Source: Actinomycetota bacterium
Lineage (GTDB): Bacteria > Zhuqueibacterota > Zhuqueibacteria > Residuimicrobiales > Krinioviventaceae
Assembly (NCBI GenBank): GCA_011682565.1
Contig: JAACEJ010000008.1
Span: 1 to 19,506 of the forward strand
DNA: 19,506 nucleotides
Direction: 5' to 3'
The position numbers were made by a program, and so were the translations under genes. Below, piece after piece: positions 8,521 to 14,552 of the stretch; position 1 is the stretch's first letter, and each line of letters begins with the position of its first letter. The notes under the pieces were generated by a model. The model did not search any database. It saw nothing but the letters and a program-made list of their open reading frames with translations, and was not told the origin of the DNA.

Positions 8521-8613
8521 ATTGTGAGGAGTGAGAAACGAATAACGGAGCAATCTCATAACGAACTTTTAAGTGCGAGATTGCTTCGTTCCACTCCGTT
8601 TCGCTCGCAATAA
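8521..8613. repeat. REP/MITE-like imperfect palindrome between genes B and C
   Basis: The left arm begins ATTGTGAGGAGTGAG and ends GGAGCAATCTC (8521-8557). The right arm begins GAGATTGCTTCGTT and ends TCGCTCGCAATAA (8577-8613). They pair over about 35 positions with several mismatches around a 19-base loop. The core 'CATTGCGAG...GAAGCAATCTC' type is known as a dispersed intergenic repeat in many unrelated bacterial genomes, so copies elsewhere in this genome are expected. It splits genes B and C and could act as an mRNA processing or stability hairpin. Confidence 0.7.
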
Positions 8614-8672
8614 CTTGGCTAAAGAGTATTGTTACAAACTAACCCACAAGTACATATCGAGAAGGTATTCTT

Positions 8673-9446
8673 ATGAAGCGAGTCGTCTTTTTTGTTTTAA
8701 TGGGCCTTATCGGTGTTTCTTTTGCCGGAGAAAATTATATAAAACTGAGCTCCGGTGCCGGTGGGCCGGGAACTTCTCATAATATTATTTCGATTTATTT
8801 GGACAATTCCGTTCCGGTGCGGGGTGTGCAATTGCAAATTGCAGATACACTGCATTACATGTCCCCCGATACCGTCTGGACTGTGGGCAGAGCGAAGGGA
8901 TTCGATGTTGCCTATAATCCCAAAGATTATAACGGCTACCTGACCCTGGTTTTGATTTCCACACAAACGATTCCTGCCGATACCGGCAAAATTATGCAAA
9001 TCAGTTATTCTGTTTCCCCGGATGCTCCTTTGAACAGTATTGTCGATTTGCTGTTTTTAAAAATCACCGTAACGGACAGTCTCCATCATCCGCTTAAAGT
9101 CGAGTATCATAACGGTAAATTCAAAGTCTATCCGACCTCTGCAGTAGAGTCAATCGGTCATGTTGATTTTCAATATCAATTAAAGCAGAATTATCCGAAT
9201 CCGTTCAACCCAACGACACAAATCGATTTTAGTGTGAAAAAGGATGGATATGCAAAGTTGGAGATATTCAACTTGCTCGGTCAACATGTACGTACGCTAT
9301 TATCTGCATCTTTGAATGCAGGAAGTCACCACGCGCAATGGGACGGACTGGACGAAAACGGATATCAAGCAACGGCCGGGGTGTACCTTTATCGGCTGCA
9401 ATCCGGGAATTTTGTGGAAACAAAAAGATTGACGTTGCTGCGGTGA
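8673..9446 (+). CDS. gene C: exported cohesin-like protein with type IX sorting module
   Basis: The product has 257 residues. The signal peptide ends near residue 18 (SFA/GE). Residues 20-155 form one cohesin-like module ('NSVPVRGVQLQIAD', 'VGRAKGFDVAYNPKDYNG') that aligns end to end with the first cohesin-like module of genes A and B. From about residue 168 the text 'YQLKQNYPNPFNPTTQIDFS' to 'ETKRLTLLR' is a textbook type IX C-terminal sorting / FlgD-like module. There is no dockerin. A GAGAAGG site lies about 8 bases before the ATG. With a cohesin and a surface-sorting end but no dockerin, it could be the anchoring or capping member of the set; this is inference. Confidence 0.82.
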   Translation: MKRVVFFVLMGLIGVSFAGENYIKLSSGAGGPGTSHNIISIYLDNSVPVRGVQLQIADTLHYMSPDTVWTVGRAKGFDVAYNPKDYNGYLTLVLISTQTIPADTGKIMQISYSVSPDAPLNSIVDLLFLKITVTDSLHHPLKVEYHNGKFKVYPTSAVESIGHVDFQYQLKQNYPNPFNPTTQIDFSVKKDGYAKLEIFNLLGQHVRTLLSASLNAGSHHAQWDGLDENGYQATAGVYLYRLQSGNFVETKRLTLLR

Positions 9447-9451
9447 AATAG

Positions 9452-9489
9452 AGGTACAGAGAAACTTTTTCAGAAACTTTTCTATACCT
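9452..9489. terminator. imperfect hairpin after gene C (possible terminator)
   Basis: AGGTACAGAGAA pairs imperfectly with TTTTCTATACCT six bases after the gene C stop, and GAAACTTTT occurs twice inside it. There is no clean T-run, so transcription termination is only possible. Confidence 0.35.
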
Positions 9490-9583
9490 TTAAGGACTGG
9501 TCTGCAAAAACACTTTCCTTACTACTTTTTCTGTTAATATGATTCTGCAGATGTTTCAGCTATTGCAAAATGGAGCTAGTCAT

Positions 9584-9637
9584 CGCAGTGCAATCCCTTT
9601 ATGGATTGCACTGCGGCGCATAAAAGCGCTGCATTCC
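9584..9637. repeat. perfect 13-bp palindrome with a third complementary arm
   Basis: CGCAGTGCAATCC (9584-9596) and GGATTGCACTGCG (9603-9615) pair perfectly around CTTTAT. A third segment GCGCTGCATTCC (9626-9637) is a diverged copy of the first arm and could pair with the extended middle arm instead. The layout suggests tandemly duplicated REP-like units. Confidence 0.6.
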
Positions 9638-9738
9638 TTGCCGATTTTATTTTTGGCAGAGTTATTTGCATCATCCTAATTTCGGACAATCCTGAAAATA
9701 AATAAATGATAATCACTGTTCAAAAGAAAGGCCATCTC

Positions 9739-10947
9739 ATGAAAAAACCCCGATCGCAACTCAAATTGCTATTCTTTTCATTTATCAGTTTTTACGCAAC
9801 TTTGATTTTTGCCCGAACCTGGGAATGCCAAATCTTTCCATCCGAACAAAAAGTCGAGATCGACTCGACCAGCGGCGCAAAAATCATTTTCATCACCACA
9901 GATAAAGCCAGCGATACGAACCTTTACTTTCACAATCGCTGCTGGCTTTTTGACGACGGGATGATGCTGTTCATGTCAAACCGAACCGGCCGCTCCGAAG
10001 TGTTTGGCTACATTGCTAAAACCGGCGAGTTGGTGCGCTTGAATCGCAAGCAGGATGCTGCGGCGCACACGGTCGTGGCCTCGCGTCTGGGTAACAGAAT
10101 GTACGTGGCCAGAGAAAACGCGATTTACCAGTGGAATATCAAATTAGAGCTGTCTCCCAAAACTAAAGTTCATATCAACGAAAAGAAAATCTGCGATCTG
10201 CCCGTCAACGCTTCACAATTCGGCGGAATGAATGAAAATGCGGATGCCTCCCTGGTCAGTTTTGGCTACAGCATCGATGGACAACAGGTCATCGCCGTGG
10301 CGGATGTTGAAACGGGCGCCATACAAGAGGTGGCCAGGCCCCCGGTACAATGCGGCGGTCATATTCAATTTAGCTGGAACAGGCCGGACCTGCTCATGTT
10401 CAACGGCTCTTACGGCAGCGACACCGCTCCGCTCGACGCGGACGAAGCGCCGCACGCACGAATCTGGTTTGTTAATGTGAATACCAAAACACCGGTACCG
10501 GCCTTTTATCAAAAACCCGGCGAACTGGTCACGCATGAATGCTGGTGGGTGAACGATCAGGTCACCTTTATCGGTGGTTTTCGCCCGGAGGAGGCGCATG
10601 TAAAAGTGCTGGATATCAAGACCGATGAGATTCGCATCATTGGCGCCGGTGCCTGGGTGGAAGGTGTTGACGCAAAGGAACTGTCCAAAGTAAACTGGTG
10701 GCACGCCTCCGGCAGCCCGGACGGCCGCTGGGTCGCCGGGGACAACTGGCACGGCATTATCGCCTTGTTTGACGCTAAAACAACGGAAAAGAGAATTCTG
10801 ACGAGCGGTCACAGAACCTACGGCCACGGCTCGCATCCCCACGTGGGCTGGGATTTGTTCGGTAAAAGCGTGGAATTTACATCCAACAAACTCGGCAACC
10901 CGGATGTGTGCATTGGAATGATTCCGGAAAATTGGCTGCGTAAATAA
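9739..10947 (+). CDS. exported oligogalacturonate lyase-like protein (PL22 beta-propeller)
   Basis: The product has 402 residues from the ATG at 9739, chosen because GAAAGG lies about 8 bases upstream; an ATG 33 bases earlier lacks a site. A signal peptide covers about residues 1-25 ('LLFFSFISFYATLIFA'). The body has repeated propeller blades; early it has 'NRCWLFDDGMMLFMSNRTG', like PL22 enzymes. Known PL22 lyases bind Mn2+ through a mid-protein His and a late QxxHxH cluster. Here a His occurs in 'VTHECWW' (residue 266) and 'HGSHPH' gives HxxHxH at residues 363-368, so the Gln is replaced by His. PL22 enzymes split unsaturated digalacturonate from pectin breakdown, normally in the cytoplasm, so export is unusual. 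A TolB-like sugar-binding propeller is the main alternative. Confidence 0.7.
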   Translation: MKKPRSQLKLLFFSFISFYATLIFARTWECQIFPSEQKVEIDSTSGAKIIFITTDKASDTNLYFHNRCWLFDDGMMLFMSNRTGRSEVFGYIAKTGELVRLNRKQDAAAHTVVASRLGNRMYVARENAIYQWNIKLELSPKTKVHINEKKICDLPVNASQFGGMNENADASLVSFGYSIDGQQVIAVADVETGAIQEVARPPVQCGGHIQFSWNRPDLLMFNGSYGSDTAPLDADEAPHARIWFVNVNTKTPVPAFYQKPGELVTHECWWVNDQVTFIGGFRPEEAHVKVLDIKTDEIRIIGAGAWVEGVDAKELSKVNWWHASGSPDGRWVAGDNWHGIIALFDAKTTEKRILTSGHRTYGHGSHPHVGWDLFGKSVEFTSNKLGNPDVCIGMIPENWLRK

Positions 10948-11114
10948 CCGGGACTGGACAGACCCTGGATGCCTCGTCAGAGGCTCCGGATGTCAATGCT
11001 GAGACTTGCCTGATTATAAGAACATTCGCGAAAATCTGTAACAGCCATTTCCGTGTGTGTTCCATAAGAAGGAGATTTTTTTACCACGCTCAATTTTCCA
11101 GGCCCGTTCTGGCA
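10948..11114. other. spacer with one copy of a 14-bp direct repeat
   Basis: The short spacer contains ACAGACCCTGGATG (10958-10971), matched 13/14 at 11621-11634 just after the decarboxylase remnant, and a small GCCTC/GAGGC dyad (10971-10984). An AAGGAG at about 11069 is followed by a T-run but no good start codon. No gene is seen. Confidence 0.4.
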
Positions 11115-11620
11115 GCTTTGCGAATGGTGCGGGCTTTGGATACCGGCATCGTAGATCGAGTTTTTGCCAACGAAGATATGGCCTATAAAGAAAAAGCCAT
11201 GATCAGCCCGAACATGACGCGCAAGTTTTTGCTGCCATCGTGGAAGCGCTGGGCAACTGAGGCAAAGCAAGCTGGGGTTCCTCTTGTCGATGAAGATTCC
11301 GACGGCTTTATCGGCGAGTTGATTCCGATCTGGATCGAAGCGGGCATCGATGTTTGTGATCCCATCAAGGTAGCTGCGGGAAACGATGTTGTGGAATATA
11401 GAAAAAAGTTTGGAAAAAAATAGCTTTTCGCCAGGGCGTGGATAAAAGAGCGATTGCCAAAGGCGGCAAAGTGATTGAAGCCGAGTTGGAACGCATCGCA
11501 CCGGTGATCAAAGACGGCGGCTACATTCCGGGCTGCGACCACGGCGTGCCGTTTGATATTTCCTGGCCGCATTTTGTCCATTATGCAACGCTGTTGGCAG
11601 ACCTGACCGACTGGCTGTGA
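11115..11620 (+). pseudogene. 3' remnant of a uroporphyrinogen decarboxylase-family gene, frameshifted
   Basis: Two overlapping frames together give the C-terminal part of a URO-D/methyltransferase-family protein. The first reads 'NEDMAYKEKAMISP', then 'GVPLVDEDSDGFIGELIP' and 'VVEYRKKFGKK', and hits a stop at 11421-11423. The second continues without a gap as 'AFRQGVDKRAIAKGG', then 'KDGGYIPGCDHGVPFDIS' and 'WPHFVHYATLLADLT'. The switch falls in a run of seven A (11414-11420) and needs one extra A. About half of the usual 330-400 residues, including the N-terminal barrel strands, is missing. The remnant is therefore both truncated and shifted. The family acts on porphyrins or methyl groups; no function is expected here. 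Confidence 0.75.
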
Positions 11621-11634
11621 ACAGACCATGGATG
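11621..11634 (+). repeat. second copy of a 14-bp direct repeat flanking the remnant
   Basis: ACAGACCATGGATG matches ACAGACCCTGGATG at 10958-10971 at 13 of 14 positions. The two copies bracket the decarboxylase remnant about 660 bases apart. This may be a recombination scar or chance. Confidence 0.35.
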
Positions 11635-11648
11635 AGACGGAGGAAAAT

Positions 11649-11792
11649 ATGCTTCGAATTGCCGATGTCTTGAAATTTTACGTTTTGTTAATCCTTGTTT
11701 TGGGGATGGCTGTTTCCGTTCTTGCCCAAGCAATGCATCCATCCCTGAAAGACTTTGCCAAAGAGCCGGTGAAATATATTGGCCCAATTTAG
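11649..11792 (+). pseudogene. 47-codon orphan signal-peptide ORF
   Basis: An ATG at 11649 with GGAGGAAA just before it encodes a basic start, a hydrophobic core ('YVLLILVLGMAVSVLA') and a likely cleavage site after 'VLA', then only 21 residues ('QAMHPSLKDFAKEPVKYIGP') before a stop. That is the expected start of an exported enzyme whose remainder is gone. It could instead be a true small secreted peptide. It overlaps nothing real and ends 28 bases before the nucleoside hydrolase-like gene. Confidence 0.4.
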
Positions 11793-11820
11793 CCATACAA
11801 ACTTTTGTGAGGAGCTTATC

Positions 11821-12786
11821 ATGAAATGGTTTCAATTTTTGCTAACCGGTGTTTTCGCAATTCTAATTTTACATACAGGAGAATTGCTTGCGCAAAAGCA
11901 AAAAATAATTTTGGACACGGACATCGGCGGTGATATTGATGATGCTTTTGCCCTGGCGCTCATTCTTTCCAGTCCCGAATTTGATCTCTTGGGTGTTACC
12001 GTCGGCCATGGTATGACGGAAAAGAGAGCACAGGTTGCCTGCCGGTTACTTTATGAAACCGGCCGCAATGATATTCCCGTGGCTGTTGGCCGGGAGACAG
12101 GAGAAATTGTTGATGAGAGCAAAAAACCGGCGACATATATGCCGCAATTTTACTGGGCCGAAGGTTTCGATAAAATCAAGCCGATCAAAAAGCCTGCTGC
12201 TGATTTTATCATCGAAATGCTGCGCAAATATCCACATGAAATTGTCATTTTTACCATCGGACCGGTTACCAACATGGGCGATGTGGCAAGAAAAGATTCG
12301 CAAGCGCTGAAATTAGCAAAGCATATCTATTCCATGTTCGGCTCGTTTTACATGGGCTATGGCAGCGGCCCCATCCCCAGCGCCGAATGGAATGTTCGCG
12401 CCGACGTCGAGTCATCCAAGCTGTTTGCCTCGTCCGGTGCGGATATCACCTACGCCGGCCTCGATGTAACAACTTTTGTTAAATTTGAAAAGGATTTACG
12501 CTTGAAATTACTCATGCGCCAGTCGCCTTTAACCAATGCGTTATGCGGGCTTTATTCGCTGTGGGGCATAGAAACACCGGTTCTTTATGACGTCGTCGCT
12601 GTGGGTATGTTCCTCTGGCCGGAATTGTTTGGCACACGTGCAGCAAATGTGCATGTCACTAACAAGGCCTTTACATTGATCGATGAAAGCAAGGCGCCGA
12701 ATTGCGAAATCGGACTGAGTATCAATAAAAACGAATTTTTAAAGCGCATTATGCAGCGGTATTTACAGCAGAATTTGCAGCGGTGA
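11821..12786 (+). CDS. exported nucleoside hydrolase (IUNH) family protein with altered active site
   Basis: The product has 321 residues; the ATG at 11821 follows an AGGAG site. A signal peptide covers residues 1-24 ('LLTGVFAILILHTGELLA'), so it works outside the cytoplasm. The family fingerprint 'DTDIGGDIDDA' is intact at residues 32-42 and binds the Ca2+ that activates water. 'EWNVRADV' at 189-196 keeps the Glu and Asn that hold ribose. Other positions differ from studied enzymes: the Asn after the second strand is His 63 ('VTVGHGMTE'), the Asn before the EWN motif appears lost ('YGSGPIPSAEWN'), and the usual catalytic His before the last ligand Asp is Tyr 256 ('LYDVVAV'). It may cleave a different N-glycoside, or bind sugar without the classical reaction. 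Confidence 0.85.
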   Translation: MKWFQFLLTGVFAILILHTGELLAQKQKIILDTDIGGDIDDAFALALILSSPEFDLLGVTVGHGMTEKRAQVACRLLYETGRNDIPVAVGRETGEIVDESKKPATYMPQFYWAEGFDKIKPIKKPAADFIIEMLRKYPHEIVIFTIGPVTNMGDVARKDSQALKLAKHIYSMFGSFYMGYGSGPIPSAEWNVRADVESSKLFASSGADITYAGLDVTTFVKFEKDLRLKLLMRQSPLTNALCGLYSLWGIETPVLYDVVAVGMFLWPELFGTRAANVHVTNKAFTLIDESKAPNCEIGLSINKNEFLKRIMQRYLQQNLQR

Positions 12787-12851
12787 TGTCTGCTGCTTTG
12801 GCGGAAAAGGTTTCACGACCTATAAAGAAACGATCAAAAACACGTTGAACC

Positions 12852-12881
12852 CTGGTTCCCAATCTCCTGCTTGGGAACCAG
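12852..12881. repeat. 11-bp palindrome, dispersed-repeat type
   Basis: CTGGTTCCCAA and TTGGGAACCAG pair perfectly around TCTCCTGC. The GTTCCCAA...TTGGGAAC core is a repeat type known between genes of cyanobacteria and several other phyla. It is followed by GAAGCTCTGCTTC (12892-12904), often part of the same repeat family. Confidence 0.65.
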
Positions 12882-12983
12882 ATGACTTGAAGAAGCTCTG
12901 CTTCCGAAACAGGTGACAAGTATTAATATGGACAGCCATTTGCCCGTTTTATATGAGAAACAAAGCTTCCTCGATCTTTTATG

Positions 12984-13005
12984 TTCCAAAGCATGAGCTT
13001 TGGAA
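12984..13005. repeat. 9-bp perfect palindrome, related to the preceding repeat
   Basis: TTCCAAAGC and GCTTTGGAA pair perfectly around ATGA. The arms resemble the GAAGC/GCTTC and TTCC units of the repeat at 12852-12904, so the two are probably parts of one mosaic repeat. Confidence 0.55.
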
Positions 13006-13055
13006 TAAGGTGAAATCTGTGCAAATTGTGTTTCTTATAAAGGGGAACAAGCACT

Positions 13056-13187
13056 ATGCAACGCAGCTCGTACAGAAGTGAATTTCGGAATGAAAAATCT
13101 TTACAGGTTGTTAAAATCGGTAACCAACATATTGTAGAATCTCCTTGTATCCGGCAGTATATTTTTCTTGATTTTATCTCAAAATAG
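13056..13187 (+). CDS. possible 43-residue small protein
   Basis: An ATG at 13056, with AAAGGGGA about 9 bases upstream, opens a frame starting 'MQRSSYRSEFRNEK' and ending 'QYIFLDFISK' at a TAG (13185-13187). Composition is polar then slightly hydrophobic and I recognise no family. It may be noise or a relic; the ribosome site is the only positive evidence. Confidence 0.25.
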   Translation: MQRSSYRSEFRNEKSLQVVKIGNQHIVESPCIRQYIFLDFISK

Positions 13188-13233
13188 CTGTTTATTAGAG
13201 AAATATTTATCTTTATAGAAAGGTCAAATTTTT

Positions 13234-14193
13234 ATGAGTGCTATACATGATTTGATCATAATAGGTGGCGGTGCAATTGGTATTTATGCCAATCAATATG
13301 CTCTGAAAAAAGGGCTGAGGGCAATGCTCGTCGAAAAGTCGGACAGTTTGGGCGGAAAATTGAAAAATCTCGATCCACAGATTCCTCTCAGTGATGTCCC
13401 CGGCGCCGACAGGTGGACCGCAGGGCAGCTTGCCGAAACGCTGATTTCGCAAACGAAAAAATACCAGCCCGAATATGTTTTCAAAGAACGCGTAACCGGG
13501 ATTACACAAAAAGATTTCGTTTTTACGATTAATACAGACAAGGGGAAACATCTCGCGCGATCTATTCTGCTTACCACGGGACGTGGTATTTTCATGCCCA
13601 AATCTTTGGCCAAATTAAGTGATGAAGAAAAACGCAAGGCCGGTATCTTGTGTGAAATCAAAGATAACAAGGAAGTGCTGGGGAAAAAGGTCGTTGTCGT
13701 TGGAGGATCGCAGGAAACGGCCGGATGGGCATTGCAGGCTGCGTCCGGCGCGAAAAGCGTTCTCATCATCAACTGGCGTTTCATTAAATCTTATGGCTGG
13801 CTGGAAGGCAATTTATCCGTGCCGCCGAACATGGATATTCTGGAGCCCTATGGATTACTGGAACTTTTAGGAGATAAAAAAGTAACCGGGATCAAAGTTT
13901 TTCATGTAACGACCGGTGAGGAAAAAACAATTGACACCGATATTATCATTATGGCGCGTGGTTACCTGGCCAATTTGAATGATCTTGAAAATTTTGGCGT
14001 TGAACTGAAAAAAAACGGCATAAAGGTGACGGAGAATATGCACACTTCCCGTCCCGGCATATTTGCGGCAGGTGATTGCGTCTACTATCCCGGCAAAGAA
14101 CGAACCGTGGAAATGGGTTCCCGCGAAGCAGCAAAAGCAATTGACAGCGCAGTAAAATACCTTCAATCTGTGTGGGGTGCTGCCACAAAATAA
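13234..14193 (+). CDS. thioredoxin-reductase-like ferredoxin/flavodoxin-NADP reductase
   Basis: The product is a 319-residue flavoprotein. The FAD motif 'LIIIGGGAIGIYAN' is at residues 7-20 and the second FAD contact 'PGIFAAGDCVYYPG' near 273-286. The redox CxxC of true thioredoxin reductases is absent: the segment before the second nucleotide fold reads 'GILCEIKDNKEVLGKK', as in the YumC-type ferredoxin-NADP reductases that share this fold. 'DVPGADRWTAGQLAETL' also fits that group. The NAD(P)H motif is 'VVVVGGSQETAGWAL', where related proteins have GGGDSA, so cofactor preference is uncertain. An AGAAAGG site precedes the ATG. It would pass electrons between NADPH and ferredoxin or flavodoxin. 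No redox partner gene lies nearby. Confidence 0.8.
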   Translation: MSAIHDLIIIGGGAIGIYANQYALKKGLRAMLVEKSDSLGGKLKNLDPQIPLSDVPGADRWTAGQLAETLISQTKKYQPEYVFKERVTGITQKDFVFTINTDKGKHLARSILLTTGRGIFMPKSLAKLSDEEKRKAGILCEIKDNKEVLGKKVVVVGGSQETAGWALQAASGAKSVLIINWRFIKSYGWLEGNLSVPPNMDILEPYGLLELLGDKKVTGIKVFHVTTGEEKTIDTDIIIMARGYLANLNDLENFGVELKKNGIKVTENMHTSRPGIFAAGDCVYYPGKERTVEMGSREAAKAIDSAVKYLQSVWGAATK

Positions 14194-14199
14194 CGTATT

Positions 14200-14430
14200 G
14201 ATATAACAATTCTAAAACCCGAGTCCATTTTTCAAGCTGCTTGTCCCTGTCCTGCATTCTGGAGGCCGGATCGTTTTTTACCAGAATATCCGGGTCCGCC
14301 CAATGACGGCACACCGACGACTGTCCCCAGTTTTTCCCCTGAAAACGAAATCGTATAACTCCCTGGGTTTTCCCATTCATCCACGAGGATCGAAACATGT
14401 TGGCCGTGGATATTTGGATGATTTTGATGT
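14200..14430 (-). pseudogene. C-terminal remnant of an S41/tricorn-like peptidase, frameshifted and internally deleted
   Basis: On the minus strand, one frame gives 'HVSILVDEWENPGSYTISF' and 'GEKLGTVVGVPSLGG', matching the S41 core where the catalytic Ser follows a 'VLIDEWTASDGE' stretch. Here that Ser region reads ENPGSY. A second frame gives 'ADPDILVKNDPASRMQDRDK' and 'QLEKWTRVLELL', matching the well-known tricorn-like end 'PDIEVDNDPASVIAGRD-QLE'. About 50 residues that should lie between these parts are missing and the frame changes at about 14300. It is therefore a dead fragment between the reductase and the transporter, reading opposite to both. Confidence 0.6.
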
Positions 14431-14540
14431 AAATGATACGGTTTTGATTTTTAAGATTTAACAAGGAATTTCCCTTGCAAATACAAACTGCATTGGCTAT
14501 ATTTTTCAAATCTTTGCAGCAGCAAAACCACGGACCCATC

Positions 14541-14547
14541 GAAGGAG
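14541..14547 (+). promoter_or_regulatory. ribosome binding site of the OPT transporter gene
   Basis: GAAGGAG lies 5 bases before the ATG at 14553. The longer in-frame TTG at 14475 has no comparable site and would add 26 residues that do not fit the family. Confidence 0.6.
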
Positions 14548-14552
14548 TGCCT

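Larger units (their letters stand above)
9447..9738. other. intergenic region with palindromic repeats
   Basis: About 290 bases between gene C and the PL22-like gene. They contain the hairpin at 9452-9489 and the three-arm palindrome at 9584-9637. No small gene is supported. The tail is AT-rich and probably carries the promoter of the next gene, but no box could be assigned. Confidence 0.4.
12787..13233. other. intergenic region with mosaic palindromes and possible coding relics
   Basis: About 450 bases. Just after the hydrolase stop, another frame reads 'CFGGKGFTTYKETIKNTL' and stays open to 12918, which looks like a coding relic. It runs into the palindrome at 12852. Palindromes at 12852-12881, 12892-12904 and 12984-13005 follow. 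A 43-codon ORF is at 13056-13187. Confidence 0.4.

Noticed and set aside
8573..8782. A 69-codon frame starting in the palindrome and overlapping gene C
   Set aside because: Its start lies in the repeat and it overlaps the gene C signal peptide in another frame.
5254..9446. Calling the cluster a cellulosome
   Set aside because: No glycoside hydrolase carries a dockerin here and no cellulose-binding module is recognised; only the assembly-type modules are present.
10213..10842. A 209-codon antisense frame inside the PL22-like gene
   Set aside because: It is a shadow of a GC-richer coding region; the peptide shows no domain and the sense frame is clearly the gene.
12852..13005. The palindrome series as a CRISPR array
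   Set aside because: The units differ in sequence and spacing and there are no regularly spaced direct repeats; no cas gene is nearby.
13949..14539. A 196-codon minus-strand frame taken as one gene
   Set aside because: Only its part at about 14200-14310 is meaningful, as the S41 peptidase end; the rest is antisense to the reductase or lacks homology.
14475..14552. A longer transporter start at a TTG
   Set aside because: There is no ribosome site, whereas the ATG at 14553 has GAAGGAG at ideal spacing.
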